A stretch of DNA of 21,695 nt from Bacillota bacterium (GCA_023416855.1 JAEZGU010000008.1:1-21695), one strand, 5' to 3'; positions 7,436 through 16,173 are shown, counted from the first letter of the stretch. The notes: a model not told the origin generated them from the sequence alone. Translations and numbers: made by a program.

Positions 7436-7439
7436 TGAT

Positions 7440-7469
7440 ATTATAACCTAATATGCTTATGAAAGTCAA
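7440..7469 (-). promoter_or_regulatory. Predicted promoter of tRNA-Ser
   Basis: On the minus strand, -35 TTGACT (7469-7464), an 18-base spacer and a perfect -10 TATAAT (7445-7440). The expected start, near 7433, is about 16 bases before the mature tRNA 5' end. Confidence 0.75.
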
Positions 7470-7475
7470 TTGTTA

Positions 7476-8975
7476 TTATTTGTATTCTTTTGAAGTTTCA
7501 ATAATTATTGTATTTGTGGTACCATCCCAATCAACACCTATATTAAACTCTTGTGCTACATCTCTTAGTTTAAAATAATTGTTATTATTTATGTTATACC
7601 CAGTTAAATCTACTAATATTCCGTCTTTATATATCTTTGATGTTGTAACATAGCCTGTCTTAATGATACCGTCACCTTTTGCTAATTCACTTCCTACAGC
7701 TTCATAATTGCATTTAGAAATTAAATTTATTGCATTTTTAACAGCATCCCAACTTACATTGAATTGTTTTTTTGTACCGTTAACTGCCATTGCTAAATCT
7801 CTAAGCTTAATATAATTATTACCATCAATATTATAAGCATCAAACGACACTTTTTCACCGTTTACCAAAACATCTGAAGATGTTGGTTGTGCTGTATATC
7901 CATATGTAGGGGCTTGTACTTTTTCTATAAATGCTAAACCGTTATTTATGTTTCGACCTGCAATATTAACATTGGCTGAAGGATAATAAACTGCTATTGA
8001 TCCGCCGCCATCTAAACACATGGCATTTACTAATCCTAAGCTTTTAGCTATTTCTGCTGCTTGTACTATTGTAGCAGAACCAATATTGCCAATTAATATT
8101 TTACCTTCTGATGTTGCTCCAATGAAAGAACGTCCTGCACTGTTTTTATTTATTTTATCTTCAAAAAAGCCTTCTGCTGTTCCATCAGCTGTTATAACTC
8201 CGTTAATAATTAAACTTGGACCTGCTCCCACAGCATTCACAACATCATTCCAATCATTAGAACTTGTAAATGTTGTCTTAATTATAACCTCATATCTTAC
8301 ATTGTCTCCAACCTTGTATCTTTCTTCTACTAAATAAGTTACGTTAGGATTATAAACAATTGCAAATCCATCACTTGGAACAGTGAAATTATAATTTGCT
8401 ATTTCTGTTACCTTACCTTTACTTACTATAACTGCTTTGGCTCCTGACTGTAATTCAACAGTTGTACCATATTCGGGAGTAAATATTGTTATTGCATCTG
8501 CTTCTGTGCTTGGATGATTTATTCTCCATGGTATTGCTCTATAAACATCGTTAATATAACCCTTAAATTCAAATGATAATCTGTCTATAATTAGTTTGCC
8601 ATCTGAAGTTATCCCTGCTACGGAGCCACCGTTACTAATATGTAGTATTTTTCCATCTTTTATAATAGTTCCCCATGGTACAGGAGTTCCATTATATGCT
8701 TCAAAATATGTTCCGTTAATTGCAGCAAATGCTCCTGCGTTTTTCGCCATATTTGCTAATGAATCAGATGAATTTAATTGATTATTAGCATTTAATACCT
8801 TTGTTTGAATATTTTTATTATTCATGTCGATTGTTACATATCTTACGCTTGTACCAGATATTGAATCACTGCAATAGGCGCTTGATGCACCATATACAGC
8901 AGTATTGTTAAATAATAATGTCAATGATAATATGATAATTAATGTTTTGCTAATGAATGATCTCAAATACGTCAA
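7476..8975 (-). CDS. Secreted phosphodiester-glycosidase-type (NAGPA) protein with C-terminal stalk repeats
   Basis: 499 residues, with a signal peptide (about 1-30: positive start, hydrophobic core IIILSLTLLF, cleavage near AVYGA). Residues about 45-350 match the NAGPA/exopolysaccharide phosphodiester-glycosidase family: AAINGTYF (about 84-91), VGAGPSLIINGV (about 249-260) and LDGGGS (321-326). The C-terminal 140 residues carry two copies of a Y-NI-x-NN-Y-x-KLRD motif (near 381-393 and 460-472), typical of the copper-amine-oxidase-N-like stalk domain of clostridial surface proteins. It probably trims a cell-surface glycan or glycophosphodiester; the substrate is unknown. The start is TTG: AAGGAG lies 8 bases upstream and no in-frame ATG precedes the signal peptide. 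It follows degV by 37 bases, so co-transcription is likely. Confidence 0.82.
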   Translation of the reverse strand: MTYLRSFISKTLIIILSLTLLFNNTAVYGASSAYCSDSISGTSVRYVTIDMNNKNIQTKVLNANNQLNSSDSLANMAKNAGAFAAINGTYFEAYNGTPVPWGTIIKDGKILHISNGGSVAGITSDGKLIIDRLSFEFKGYINDVYRAIPWRINHPSTEADAITIFTPEYGTTVELQSGAKAVIVSKGKVTEIANYNFTVPSDGFAIVYNPNVTYLVEERYKVGDNVRYEVIIKTTFTSSNDWNDVVNAVGAGPSLIINGVITADGTAEGFFEDKINKNSAGRSFIGATSEGKILIGNIGSATIVQAAEIAKSLGLVNAMCLDGGGSIAVYYPSANVNIAGRNINNGLAFIEKVQAPTYGYTAQPTSSDVLVNGEKVSFDAYNIDGNNYIKLRDLAMAVNGTKKQFNVSWDAVKNAINLISKCNYEAVGSELAKGDGIIKTGYVTTSKIYKDGILVDLTGYNINNNNYFKLRDVAQEFNIGVDWDGTTNTIIIETSKEYK

Positions 8976-9012
8976 TTTTATTTCTCCTTGATAATATTTT
9001 ATGCAATTTTAC

Positions 9013-9885
9013 TTATCTTTCCTTTCCATAATAGAACAATGCTATAACACCTTGGCCTGTATGTGATCCTATAACCGGCCCAACGTAATCTATTATTACA
9101 TCTTTTACATTTAATTTCTCTTTAATTAAATTACTTAAGTACTCCGCTTCTTCTAAGCAATCTCCATGACTGATAAAAACATAGTTTTCTTCAGGATTTA
9201 AACATGTCTTTTCCATTTCTTCAAAAAGGGCATGAATTGATTTTTTTCTTCCTCTTACTTTGGATTGAGGTACTAAACGACCTTCATTATCCACATTTAG
9301 TATTGGTTTAACATTAAGTGCAGTACCTAATGTTGCAGACATTGCACTAATTCTTCCACCACGTTTCAAATGATTTAAATCATCAACAGTAAACCAGTGA
9401 CATATGTTTAATCTATTTTCTAATAACCATTGTGATACTTCATCTATGCTTTTACCATCTTTTTTCATTTTAGCTGCATAATAAACAAGCATTCCTTCAC
9501 CCAATGATGCTGACAATGAATCTATGCATATTATTTTTGAATCTGAAAATTCTTCTTTTAACTCTTCTGCGGCTACAGTTGAAGATCCAAATGTACCACT
9601 TAATGCAGATGAAAATCCTATGTATAAAATGTCATTACCTTCGTTTATAATAGACTTGAAAAACTCAATAAATGCAGCAGTATTTACAAGTGTTGTAGTT
9701 GATTTTTCACCTTTTTTTATTCTATCATAAAAATCTTTTATACTAAGCTGTCTATGGTCAGGATAATTAAAATAATTTTCATTTTCAAAGCTAAATCCTA
9801 ATGGTATTACTTTAATTCCAAATTCTTCAATAATACTGACAGGAAGATCAGATGATGAGTCGGTTACAATAACATAATTTTTCAT
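9013..9885 (-). CDS. DegV family fatty-acid-binding protein
   Basis: 290 residues, the full length of DegV/FakB proteins, which hold one fatty acid and, in many Firmicutes, present it to the kinase FakA for phosphorylation and use in phospholipids. Visible landmarks are the N-terminal VTDSSSDLP (about 7-15), STTTLVNTAAF (about 62-72), FSSALSGTFGSS, LKRGGRIS and the C-terminal GPVIGSHTGQGV block. No fakA is nearby; the kinase would be elsewhere. The ATG at 9885 has a moderate AAGGAAT upstream. A minus-strand promoter TTGTAA-17-TAAAAT lies at 9955-9927. It is followed within 37 bases by the secreted glycosidase gene. Confidence 0.9.
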   Translation of the reverse strand: MKNYVIVTDSSSDLPVSIIEEFGIKVIPLGFSFENENYFNYPDHRQLSIKDFYDRIKKGEKSTTTLVNTAAFIEFFKSIINEGNDILYIGFSSALSGTFGSSTVAAEELKEEFSDSKIICIDSLSASLGEGMLVYYAAKMKKDGKSIDEVSQWLLENRLNICHWFTVDDLNHLKRGGRISAMSATLGTALNVKPILNVDNEGRLVPQSKVRGRKKSIHALFEEMEKTCLNPEENYVFISHGDCLEEAEYLSNLIKEKLNVKDVIIDYVGPVIGSHTGQGVIALFYYGKER

Positions 9886-9926
9886 ATTCCTTAATTCCCT
9901 TCTATTTATTCGTCAAATATAATTTA

Positions 9927-9955
9927 ATTTTATCATAATGCAATTGCCTTTACAA
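9927..9955 (-). promoter_or_regulatory. Predicted promoter of degV
   Basis: Minus strand: -35 TTGTAA (9955-9950), 17 bases, -10 TAAAAT (9932-9927). An overlapping alternative, TTGCAT-16-TATATT, lies slightly closer to the gene. Confidence 0.4.
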
Positions 9956-10040
9956 TAAACAAATGTTTAATTTTTTACAAAATGGGTAATATTATACTAT
10001 TAGCATATACTATTTTTATTTATAAGTAGGAGGTATTACT

Positions 10041-10595
10041 ATGACAAAAATAGCAGTAATATTAGGTAGTACAAAACCCGGACGAAATGGCGAAGCGGTT
10101 GCCAAATGGGTTTATGAAATAGCAAAAAAAAGAAATGATGCTCAGTTTGAGTTAGTAGATGTAGCTGAGTATAATTTACCCCTATATGATGAGCCATACC
10201 CTGCGATGGTGCAACAATATACAAAAGAACACACAAAAAAATGGTCCCAAAAAATTAATGAGTTTGATGGTTACATATTTGTAACTGCAGAATACAATCA
10301 CAGTGTACCGGGAGCATTGAAAAATGCTATAGATTTCCTTAATGTTGAATGGAAAAACAAAGCAGCAGGATTTGTTAGCTATGGTAGCGCAGGTGGTGCT
10401 CGTGCAGTTGAGCATTTGAGACTGATAGCTGCAGAGCTTCATATGGCTGATGTTAGAGCACAAGTAATGTTAAATTTGTTTACTGATTTTGTTAACATGA
10501 GCGAATTTAAACCTGATCCTCGACATGAAGCTGAAGTAGATGAAGTGATAAACCAAGTTATAGCTTGGAGTAACGCATTGAAAACTCTCAGATAA
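10041..10595 (+). CDS. NADPH-dependent FMN reductase family protein
   Basis: 184-residue cytoplasmic flavodoxin-like protein. The FMN phosphate-binding loop is at the N-terminus (GSTKPGRNGEAV, about 9-20), followed by PLYDEP (about 48-53), TAEYNHSVPGALKNAID (about 81-97), which contacts the flavin and forms the dimer surface, and SYGSAGGARAVEHLR (about 112-126). The family reduces FMN, quinones, azo compounds or metals with NAD(P)H; the natural substrate cannot be read here. The ATG at 10041 follows AGGAGG by 7 bases. It is monocistronic: upstream it diverges from degV, and downstream it ends at a hairpin terminator. The upstream AT-rich segment has several TATACT-like boxes but no well-spaced -35. 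Confidence 0.88.
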   Translation: MTKIAVILGSTKPGRNGEAVAKWVYEIAKKRNDAQFELVDVAEYNLPLYDEPYPAMVQQYTKEHTKKWSQKINEFDGYIFVTAEYNHSVPGALKNAIDFLNVEWKNKAAGFVSYGSAGGARAVEHLRLIAAELHMADVRAQVMLNLFTDFVNMSEFKPDPRHEAEVDEVINQVIAWSNALKTLR

Positions 10596-10601
10596 TAATT
10601 T

Positions 10602-10632
10602 AAACAAGCCAACTAATTCAGTTGGCTTGTTT
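10602..10632. terminator. Convergent terminator, FMN reductase / HD-GYP
   Basis: A 12-bp perfect stem (AAACAAGCCAAC / GTTGGCTTGTTT) with a 7-base loop is followed by CTTTG on the plus strand. It sits between the convergent stops at 10595 and 10651 and probably serves both. Confidence 0.85.
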
Positions 10633-10650
10633 CTTTGTCATAATAATATC

Positions 10651-11928
10651 TTAGTGGAAGTTTAAGTACAATTCATATAACTCATCCTTATATCTATAAA
10701 GTGAATCAATAATATTTGGATCAAAATGCTTTCCTTTTTCCTCTAATATATAATTAAAGCTTATTTCAAAAGAAAATGCTTCTTTATATGGTCTTTTACT
10801 TGTTAGTGCATCAAACACATCTGCTACGGCAACTATTCTTGCACTTAGAGGTATTTCAAATTCTGACTTCCCATATGGGTATCCTGTTCCGTTCCATTTT
10901 TCATGATGCCCTTCTACTATATCTATACCCATTTTAAACAAACTATATTTTTGCTTGGCAATATTTCCTTCAGCAGTCCTTAATACATCAACACCATAAG
11001 TCACATGTTTTTTCATTTCTTCATATTCTTCAGTTGTCAATTTCCCTGACTTTAGCAATATTCCATCTTTTACCCCAACTTTACCTATGTCATGCAAAGG
11101 GCTAAATCTTTCGATGCCTTTCATAAAAGGAACGGTCAATTGGTCACAATACAATTTATCCCTTACCAAAAATTCTGTTATTTTTGCTGAATAGGCTGTC
11201 ATTCTGTCCAGATGTTCACCGGTATCCTCATCCCTTGCTTCTGCCATTTTTGTTAATGCTAACAATGTGGAGTACAGCATTTCATCTATGAAGATGTTTT
11301 TGTTTAAGCTAATTGCTATACTGTTTGATAAGGTTTTTAAAAATTCAATATGTTTCTCATTGTATATATTCTTAATAATATTAGAGAAAAAAATAATTCC
11401 TATTGGTTTATTATTAACCTTTAACGGTAATGTTATGGATGAATTTATTCCTGCCTGCAATAAAATCTTGTTGTAGTCAGTATCCTTATTTTTAGTAAAA
11501 GCTCTCAAATCATTAATAATTCTTGGAACTCCGTGTTTAACTATGGCTTCTAAGCTTGTAGTACTAATCTCTGCTCTTATTCCAACAAGTTTTTTTGGTA
11601 AGTCATCTAAAAAAGTGTCTGAAATTCCATAAGTTGCTTCAATTACTTTTCCTTCATCCTTTAAAAGCGCTATGCCAATATGATTATATGGTATGAACTC
11701 TGAAAATGTTGAATATATGTAATTTAATATACCTTCAAAAGATACATCATGATTCATATTTTCAATTAAATTAATTAATTTATCCAACTTATTAAATCCC
11801 AAATTTATTTCGTCCAATACAGGAAGTATTGCTTGCCCTTTATTAAATTCCTGGGCACTTATGCTTTTAAATAAATCATTTATAGGATCTGTTAAGTATT
11901 TATAAAATTTTTTATCGATGTTTTCCAT
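10651..11928 (-). CDS. GAF and HD-GYP domain c-di-GMP phosphodiesterase
   Basis: 425 residues without membrane segments. An N-terminal helical region (1-60) precedes a GAF sensor domain (about 60-210; TLPLKVNNKPIGIIFFSN is the core strand pair) and a C-terminal HD-GYP domain (about 216-420). Metal and catalytic residues are visible: His239 (EHLDR), His279-Asp280 (HDIGK), His308 (KKH), His341-His342-Glu343 followed by GTGYP (347-351), and Asp370 (VADVFDAL). The HHExxxxxGYP signature marks enzymes that hydrolyse c-di-GMP to pGpG or GMP. The GAF ligand is unknown. Expected upstream promoter: TTGATG-18-TATAAT. This is the second c-di-GMP-degrading enzyme in the window; no intact GGDEF cyclase is nearby. 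Confidence 0.9.
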   Translation of the reverse strand: MENIDKKFYKYLTDPINDLFKSISAQEFNKGQAILPVLDEINLGFNKLDKLINLIENMNHDVSFEGILNYIYSTFSEFIPYNHIGIALLKDEGKVIEATYGISDTFLDDLPKKLVGIRAEISTTSLEAIVKHGVPRIINDLRAFTKNKDTDYNKILLQAGINSSITLPLKVNNKPIGIIFFSNIIKNIYNEKHIEFLKTLSNSIAISLNKNIFIDEMLYSTLLALTKMAEARDEDTGEHLDRMTAYSAKITEFLVRDKLYCDQLTVPFMKGIERFSPLHDIGKVGVKDGILLKSGKLTTEEYEEMKKHVTYGVDVLRTAEGNIAKQKYSLFKMGIDIVEGHHEKWNGTGYPYGKSEFEIPLSARIVAVADVFDALTSKRPYKEAFSFEISFNYILEEKGKHFDPNIIDSLYRYKDELYELYLNFH

Positions 11929-11963
11929 AATATTTACCTTTGCATAATATTTTTAGCAAGTAT

Positions 11964-11993
11964 ATTATACAACAAATTTCGACAAAACATCAA
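11964..11993 (-). promoter_or_regulatory. Predicted promoter of the HD-GYP gene
   Basis: Minus strand: -35 TTGATG (11993-11988), an 18-base spacer and a perfect -10 TATAAT (11969-11964), 36 bases before the ATG. Confidence 0.6.
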
Positions 11994-12015
11994 TACAATC
12001 TGCTCAAAAAGAAAA

Positions 12016-12047
12016 ATCTTCGCTGACAAAACTTAATCAGCGAAGAT
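12016..12047 (-). terminator. Terminator of the S-box/met operon
   Basis: An 11-bp perfect stem (ATCTTCGCTGA / TCAGCGAAGAT) with a 10-base loop begins 7 bases after the metQ stop. On the minus strand it is followed by TTTTCTTTTT. Confidence 0.9.
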
Positions 12048-12053
12048 ACTTTC

Positions 12054-12923
12054 TTAATCTATTGCTACAACTGCACCTTTATAAGTATCATTTATAAATT
12101 GTTTAACTTTATCACTTTTTAACGCTTCAATCAAAGCCTTAATTTCTTCTCTTTCTTCATTGCCTTCCTTAACAACTATGAGATTGGCATAAGTTTGTGC
12201 AGCCTCTGACTCTTGTTCTTCTTTAGCAACTGCTTCTAATACATTTAATCCTGCATCCAATGCATAATTTCCATTTAATACTACAAAATCAACTTCATCA
12301 ATTACTCTTGAAACTTGAGCTGCTTCTAATTCTACAATTTCAACGTTGTAAGGATTTTCTACTATGTCATTTTTTGTAGCTGTAAGCCCAGCACCTTCTT
12401 TGATTTTTATAACTCCGTTAGTTTCCAATAGTAACAAAGCTCTTGCTTCATTAGTAGTGTCGTTAGGAACTGCAATTGAAGCACCCTGGGGTATATTAGC
12501 TAAATCTGATGACTTACCTGCATAAATACCAAGTGGCTCATAATGTATTTGTTCTACACCAACTAATTTTGTACCCTTTTCTTTATTAAAATCATCTAAG
12601 TAAGGTTTATGCTGAAAGAAATTTGCATCTATCTCTCCTGAGTCTACAACTAAATTAGGTTGCACATAATCTGAGAATTCTACTATTTCTAATTCATATC
12701 CCTGCTCTAATAAAACATCTTTAACTTGTTCTAATATCACTGCATGTGGTTTTGGTGATGCTGCTACTGTTATTTTAACGTGTTTAGCTCTATTAGCCGG
12801 TTCTTCAGCCGGTGGTTCCTTTGGTCCTTGTTCATCTAAATTACTATTCTGGCAACCTACAAAAGCTGTAAGTGACAAAGTTACTACAAATATTATAATA
12901 AATAATTTTTTTAAATTTTTCAT
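12054..12923 (-). CDS. metQ: Methionine ABC transporter substrate-binding lipoprotein
   Basis: 289-residue NlpA/MetQ family lipoprotein that captures methionine outside the membrane and delivers it to MetNI. The lipoprotein signal runs 1-23 (KKLFIIIFVVTLSLTAFVG) with Cys24 as the lipidated residue, followed by a flexible linker. The family core is clear: VAASPKPHAVILEQVKDVL (about 53-71), FFQHKPYLDDFN (about 102-113), EPLGIYAGK and IAVPNDTTNEARALLLL. A strong AGAGGAG precedes the ATG. An 89-base gap after metI contains no convincing terminator or promoter, so it belongs to the metNIQ transcript. The family also includes other amino-acid binders, but the S-box on the operon supports methionine. 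Confidence 0.92.
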   Translation of the reverse strand: MKNLKKLFIIIFVVTLSLTAFVGCQNSNLDEQGPKEPPAEEPANRAKHVKITVAASPKPHAVILEQVKDVLLEQGYELEIVEFSDYVQPNLVVDSGEIDANFFQHKPYLDDFNKEKGTKLVGVEQIHYEPLGIYAGKSSDLANIPQGASIAVPNDTTNEARALLLLETNGVIKIKEGAGLTATKNDIVENPYNVEIVELEAAQVSRVIDEVDFVVLNGNYALDAGLNVLEAVAKEEQESEAAQTYANLIVVKEGNEEREEIKALIEALKSDKVKQFINDTYKGAVVAID

Positions 12924-13012
12924 GATGCTCTCCTCTTTTAATAAATATTTTTATGATAATTGAGCAATCAATTGCAATCTATCGCGAGTCGACAGCATGT
13001 TAATTCTCAAAT

Positions 13013-13675
13013 TTAAACTACTCTTTTGTCTGTTTTTTTAGCTATTCTCATTCCTATTATTTGAAAAAGTTGCACAAGTATTATTAATAAAACTACCGTT
13101 ATTAACATTATATCCGTTTGATATCTATAATAACCAAATCTTATGGCAATATCTCCGAGACCTCCGCCTCCAACAACGCCAGCCATGGCTGAATAGCTAA
13201 GTATTGTACCGATTGCAATTGTTGCTCCCACTATAAGTGATGTCTTTGCTTCCGGTATCATAACTTTAAATATAATTGTTGAAATTGAAGCTCCCATACT
13301 TTGTGCAGCTTCTATAACTCCATGATCTACTTCCTGCAGTGAAGATTCAATCAATCTTGCTATAAATGGTGTTGATGCTATAACTAATGGTACTATTGTT
13401 GCAGTTGAACCGTAACTTTTGCCGGCTATGAATTTAGTTAGCGGAATAACTGCTATTAACAATATTAAAAATGGTATTGAACGTCCAATATTAACTACTA
13501 CGTCCAAAAATCTATTTATAAACCCCATAGGATGTAAACCGTCTTCTTTAGTTATCACTAAGCTTATTCCGATTGGAAAAGCTAATAGATATGCAAACAG
13601 AGTTGAAACAAAGGTCATATATAATGTATCCTTAGTTCCATCCAATAACATTATAATTGTTTCATTGTTAAACAT
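13013..13675 (-). CDS. metI: Methionine ABC transporter permease
   Basis: 220-residue inner-membrane permease with five hydrophobic segments, the usual length and topology for MetI. The cytoplasmic EAA loop that docks on the ATPase reads EAAQSMGASISTIIFKVMIP (about 121-140). NIGRSIPFLILLIAVIPLT and AGVVGGGGLGDIA are highly typical of the family. It overlaps the end of metN by 8 bases, indicating coupled translation; GAGGAG lies inside metN 10 bases before the ATG. It works with MetN (ATPase) and MetQ. Confidence 0.93.
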   Translation of the reverse strand: MFNNETIIMLLDGTKDTLYMTFVSTLFAYLLAFPIGISLVITKEDGLHPMGFINRFLDVVVNIGRSIPFLILLIAVIPLTKFIAGKSYGSTATIVPLVIASTPFIARLIESSLQEVDHGVIEAAQSMGASISTIIFKVMIPEAKTSLIVGATIAIGTILSYSAMAGVVGGGGLGDIAIRFGYYRYQTDIMLITVVLLIILVQLFQIIGMRIAKKTDKRVV

Positions 13676-14687
13676 AATCTATCAACTCCTCTACATTTAT
13701 ATTTTTGTTTATTAAATAATTTATAATTTTATCTCCCTGTGAATGGTCATCTGGTAGTTGCAACACCATTTGACCAAAAGCATGACCTTTAATATCTTTA
13801 ATATCTGCAAAAAGGATATTTACCTGAGCTCTACAATCTAAAACCATATTGGCTATTACAGGCTCAAAGGAGGATTTTCCGTCAAATACAATACGAATAC
13901 ATCTTCTACCTGTCATTTCCTTGGAAGCGGTGTTGCTGTTGTTATGATATACAAGCTTCTTTGCTGAATCTGTCTTTGGATTTGAAAACACCTCTTCAAC
14001 TTTACCATGCTCTACTAAAATTCCATTGTCTACAATAGCAACGTAGTCACATATTTCTTCCACTACAGACATTTCGTGAGTAATTATAATTATTGTAATA
14101 CCAAGTTTTTTATTAATATCCTTCAAAAGTGAAAGAATTGAACGTGTTGTTGTTGGATCTAAGGCGCTGGTTGCTTCATCACAAAGAAGTATTTCAGGAT
14201 TAGTTGCCAAAGCCCTGGCTATAGCAACTCTTTGTTTTTGTCCTCCGCTTAACTGTGATGGGTATGCATGTTTTTTATCCAAAAGACCAACAAGCTCCAA
14301 GAGCTCAGACGCTCTTTCTCTTCCCTCCTGTTTGCTTATACCGCTAACTCTAAGAGGAAAGCATATATTATCTTCAACATTTTTTTGCATTAATAAATTA
14401 AATTGTTGAAAAATCATACCTATTTTTCTTCTAACGTGCCTTAACTGTGTTTCATTTAACTTTGATAAATCCTTATCTCCTATAATAACAGTGCCTTTTG
14501 TAGGTCTTTCTAAAAAGTTAATACATCTTACCAATGTGCTTTTTCCGGCGCCACTCATTCCGATTATTCCACATATATCGCCTTTATTTATACCAAGGTT
14601 AATACCTGATAAAGCAGTTACCTTGTTGTTTTGGCTTATATATTGCTTCTCTAAATTGCTTATTTGAATCAATGGAGCAGTCCCCAC
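13668..14687 (-). CDS. metN: Methionine ABC transporter ATP-binding protein
   Basis: 339-residue ATPase that powers methionine uptake. It has Walker A GMSGAGKST (about 43-51), the Q-loop FQQFN, the signature LSGGQKQ (about 146-152), Walker B ILLCDEATSALDP (about 166-178) and the H-loop THEMS. A C-terminal NIL/ACT-like domain (about 255-339) in this family binds methionine and inhibits transport when the cell is replete. The start is the GTG at 14687, because AAAGGAG lies 8 bases before it. A GTG three codons further upstream lies within that site, and the nearby ATG is out of frame. Its ribosome binding site overlaps the tcdA stop codon, so metN is read through from tcdA. Confidence 0.93.
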   Translation of the reverse strand: MGTAPLIQISNLEKQYISQNNKVTALSGINLGINKGDICGIIGMSGAGKSTLVRCINFLERPTKGTVIIGDKDLSKLNETQLRHVRRKIGMIFQQFNLLMQKNVEDNICFPLRVSGISKQEGRERASELLELVGLLDKKHAYPSQLSGGQKQRVAIARALATNPEILLCDEATSALDPTTTRSILSLLKDINKKLGITIIIITHEMSVVEEICDYVAIVDNGILVEHGKVEEVFSNPKTDSAKKLVYHNNSNTASKEMTGRRCIRIVFDGKSSFEPVIANMVLDCRAQVNILFADIKDIKGHAFGQMVLQLPDDHSQGDKIINYLINKNINVEELIDYV

Positions 14688-14700
14688 ATTTATCACTCCT

Positions 14701-15456
14701 TTACTTAGCTGCCAAATCCTTTACTACCTCACTTGCTATAATCAATCCTGCTACGGGAGGAACAAATGATACACTGCCGGGTATAGCCCTTCTATCTGTA
14801 CATTTTCTTTCTGTTCCCGGTGGACATACACAATTGTTTTTACAGCTTAATTCGTCATCTTCTATTGGTGTAATTGGTTGTTCCTTAGAATAAACTACCT
14901 TTAGTTTTTTTATACCGCGTTTCTTCAATTCGTGACGCATAACTTTTGCTAATGGATCCATTGAGGTTTTATAAATGTCCGCAACCTCTAACATTGTTGG
15001 ATTTAACTTATTTCCGGCTCCCATACTACTCATTATCGGTACGTTAGCTTCTTTTGCCCTTACTATTAATTCAAGCTTTGCTGATACAGTATCTATAGCA
15101 TCTACAATATAATCATATTTTGATAAATCATATTGATCTGCATTTTCAGGTAGGTAAAATGTTGCATATGTTTCAACCTTAGCCTTTGGATTTATTTCTA
15201 AAATCCTTTCAGACATTACTTCAACTTTTTTTCTACCTATTGTTTTTCTTGTAGCTATTATTTGTCTATTAATATTTGTAAGACATACTTTATCATCATC
15301 AAATAGTGCAAAGTTGCCTACTCCACTCCTTACCAATGCTTCAACAACATATCCACCTACTCCTCCGATACCAAATACGGCTACTTTAGAGTTTTTTAAT
15401 TTTTCCATTGCTTCTTTGCCTAATAAAAGCTGTGTTCTTGAAAATTCGTTTAACAT
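14701..15456 (-). CDS. tcdA: tRNA threonylcarbamoyladenosine dehydratase
   Basis: 251-residue ThiF/E1-like enzyme that uses ATP to cyclise t6A37 to ct6A in ANN-decoding tRNAs. The nucleotide-binding GIGGVGGYVVEALVRSG is at about 29-45; DDDKVCLTNINRQ (about 53-65) and DAIDTVSAKL (about 117-126) are family signatures. The C-terminal Cys-rich loop CKNNCVCPPGTERKC (about 203-217) and GSVSFVPP set TcdA apart from ThiF and MoeB. AGAAGGA lies 8 bases before the ATG. It is 58 bases downstream of the YbaK gene without an obvious terminator, and its stop touches the metN ribosome binding site. It therefore sits inside the SAM-controlled operon. Confidence 0.92.
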   Translation of the reverse strand: MLNEFSRTQLLLGKEAMEKLKNSKVAVFGIGGVGGYVVEALVRSGVGNFALFDDDKVCLTNINRQIIATRKTIGRKKVEVMSERILEINPKAKVETYATFYLPENADQYDLSKYDYIVDAIDTVSAKLELIVRAKEANVPIMSSMGAGNKLNPTMLEVADIYKTSMDPLAKVMRHELKKRGIKKLKVVYSKEQPITPIEDDELSCKNNCVCPPGTERKCTDRRAIPGSVSFVPPVAGLIIASEVVKDLAAK

Positions 15457-15514
15457 ATATGTTTTCCTTCTATTTTAGATTTTTTATAAGTACATCATTG
15501 TAATGGTAGTTTCA

Positions 15515-15985
15515 TTATTCCCAATTCTTGCATACATCAATCCAGTTCTTTGACTTAGAAATTGTCTCTAACTCATTTAGTGTAACTTCAATTGCAGAAT
15601 TACCGCTACCACAAGCAGGGAACATTGTTTCAAATCTCTTCATTGAATCGTCCAAATATACTGTTACATTTTCCGGTAATGCAAATGGACAAACACCTCC
15701 AATTGCATGTCCTGTATATTTAACAGTATCTTCAGGAGCAAGCATTCGTGCTTTAAATCCAAAATACTCCTTAAACTTCTTGTTATCTATTTTGGCATCT
15801 CCTGCAACAACGATTATCATTGCTCCATCACCGTTATAAAAGGAAAGTGATTTAGCAATCCTTGCTTCTTCTGTTCCAAGTGTCCTTGCAGCTAACTCAA
15901 CCGTAGCTGTTGATTCATCCATAATAAGTATATCTTTATCTTTTCCGTATTGTTTCAAATGTTCTCTGACTTTTTCTATTGACAT
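15515..15985 (-). CDS. YbaK/EbsC family aminoacyl-tRNA deacylase
   Basis: 156-residue single-domain protein of the YbaK/ProX fold, which hydrolyses mischarged tRNAs, classically Cys-tRNA(Pro) for YbaK. Visible signatures are ESTATVELAARTLG (about 24-37), where the family senses its substrate, IAKSLSF (Lys essential in homologues), VVAGDAKIDNKK (about 59-70) and AIGGVCPFALP (about 93-103). The second ATG (15985) is chosen: AGGAGG is 6 bases upstream of it but directly abuts the first ATG (15991). It is the first gene behind the S-box terminator, so its synthesis should fall when SAM is abundant. Clostridial relatives are sometimes labelled PrdX-like; the exact tRNA substrate is not fixed by sequence. 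Confidence 0.85.
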   Translation of the reverse strand: MSIEKVREHLKQYGKDKDILIMDESTATVELAARTLGTEEARIAKSLSFYNGDGAMIIVVAGDAKIDNKKFKEYFGFKARMLAPEDTVKYTGHAIGGVCPFALPENVTVYLDDSMKRFETMFPACGSGNSAIEVTLNELETISKSKNWIDVCKNWE

Positions 15986-15997
15986 TAACATCCTCCT

Positions 15998-16147
15998 AAA
16001 AAAAAACCTCTCAATGATGAGAGGGTATAATTACTAAACCGTCTCCTCATCTCCCAAAGAAAATCTTTGTCGGAATTAGCACCTTTCAGTAAACTGTAGG
16101 TTGCCGAGACATCACAGGGCCGATCCCTCCGTCTCTCTTGATAAGAA
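15998..16147 (-). ncRNA. SAM-I (S-box) riboswitch with intrinsic terminator
   Basis: On the minus strand the aptamer (16147-16044) reads CTTATCAAGAGAGACGGAGG, then GATCGGCCC, CTCGGCAACC, AAGGTGCTAATTCC and GAGATGAGGA: all the conserved S-box blocks in order. P1 pairs TTCTTATC with GATGAGGA. A terminator follows (16024-16007: CCTCTCA-TCAT-TGAGAGG) with nine T, immediately before the AGGAGG of the YbaK gene. The 3' half of P1 (GATGAG) is complementary to CTCATC in the terminator, giving an anti-terminator. SAM binding should therefore stabilise P1, free the terminator strand and switch off ybaK-tcdA-metNIQ. Confidence 0.96.
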
Positions 16148-16173
16148 GTATTCTTATTTAATTGTTAAAAGAT

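Noticed and set aside
9961..10030. Promoter for the FMN reductase from the TATACT and TTTACA words
   Set aside because: All combinations give 13- or 26-base spacing; none is convincing.
12924..13012. Separate promoter or regulatory leader for metQ
   Set aside because: Only a ribosome binding site and a short near-palindromic ATTGCAATTGATTGC stretch were seen; no -35/-10 pair or riboswitch motif.
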